Below, piece after piece: positions 5,875-5,924 of a stretch of 5,924 nucleotides of DNA (positions within the stretch are counted from its first letter, which is position 1; every line of letters starts with the position of its first letter). A model generated the notes under the pieces. It made no database searches, was not told where the DNA came from, and saw nothing but the letters and a program-made list of their open reading frames with translations. This DNA comes from an uncultured Megasphaera sp. (GTDB lineage Bacteria; Bacillota; Negativicutes; Veillonellales; Megasphaeraceae), in assembly GCA_902464195.1 (NCBI GenBank), contig CABQJB010000126.1, positions 1 through 5,924 on the forward strand. The letters run 5' to 3'. The position numbers were made by a program, and so were the translations under genes.

Positions 5875-5924
5875 CGGATGGGTTTAAATTTAAAGGTTTT
5901 CTCTGCAAACTACAAACTCTGTGC
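5875..5924. other. Intergenic tail with AT palindrome, no gene seen
   Basis: TTTAAATTTAAA (5883-5894) is a 12-bp perfect palindrome. Near the window end CAAACTA and CAAACTC (5906-5912, 5913-5919) form another 7-nt direct repeat. No coding frame or RNA gene is recognisable. The next gene lies outside the window. Confidence 0.5.

Overview
The window holds one five-gene operon on the + strand that encodes a complete fructose phosphotransferase (PTS) pathway: a DeoR-type repressor (fruR), 1-phosphofructokinase (fruK), a fused fructose EIIABC permease (fruA), HPr (ptsH) and Enzyme I (ptsI). I see no genes on the other strand. The long minus-strand open frames inside fruA and ptsI look like by-products of a strong C/G third-position codon bias.

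The organism looks like a Firmicute. Promoter hexamers are sigma-A-like, Shine-Dalgarno sequences are strong AGGAGG types, and Enzyme I is the short (~540 aa) type I associate with Clostridia and Negativicutes. Moderately high GC genes between AT-rich spacers would suit a Negativicute such as Megasphaera. That placement is an inference from general familiarity, not a search result.

Layout: 1-151 is a compact regulatory region. It has a CRP-like palindrome, a set of TGAAAATGATTG-type repeats spaced by multiples of 10 bp (the likely FruR operator), a near-consensus promoter whose -35 lies inside the last repeat, and possibly a second promoter upstream. fruR and fruK overlap by 4 nt. fruA follows after 49 nt. 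An 83-nt AT-rich spacer with a possible internal promoter precedes ptsH, and ptsI follows ptsH by 21 nt. A perfect 14-bp hairpin ends the operon. The last ~80 nt hold a heptamer tandem repeat and a 12-bp palindrome with no gene.

How the genes work together: EI takes phosphate from PEP and passes it to HPr His15, then to EIIA His67 and EIIB Cys191 of FruA. FruA imports fructose as fructose-1-phosphate, and FruK converts this to fructose-1,6-bisphosphate for glycolysis. FruR probably represses the operon until fructose-1-phosphate appears.

The most notable observation is that HPr has lysine where the regulatory Ser46 normally sits. This HPr therefore could not be phosphorylated by HPr kinase at that site. 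With a CRP-like box upstream and no recognisable cre site, carbon control here may not follow the standard HPr-Ser-P/CcpA route.
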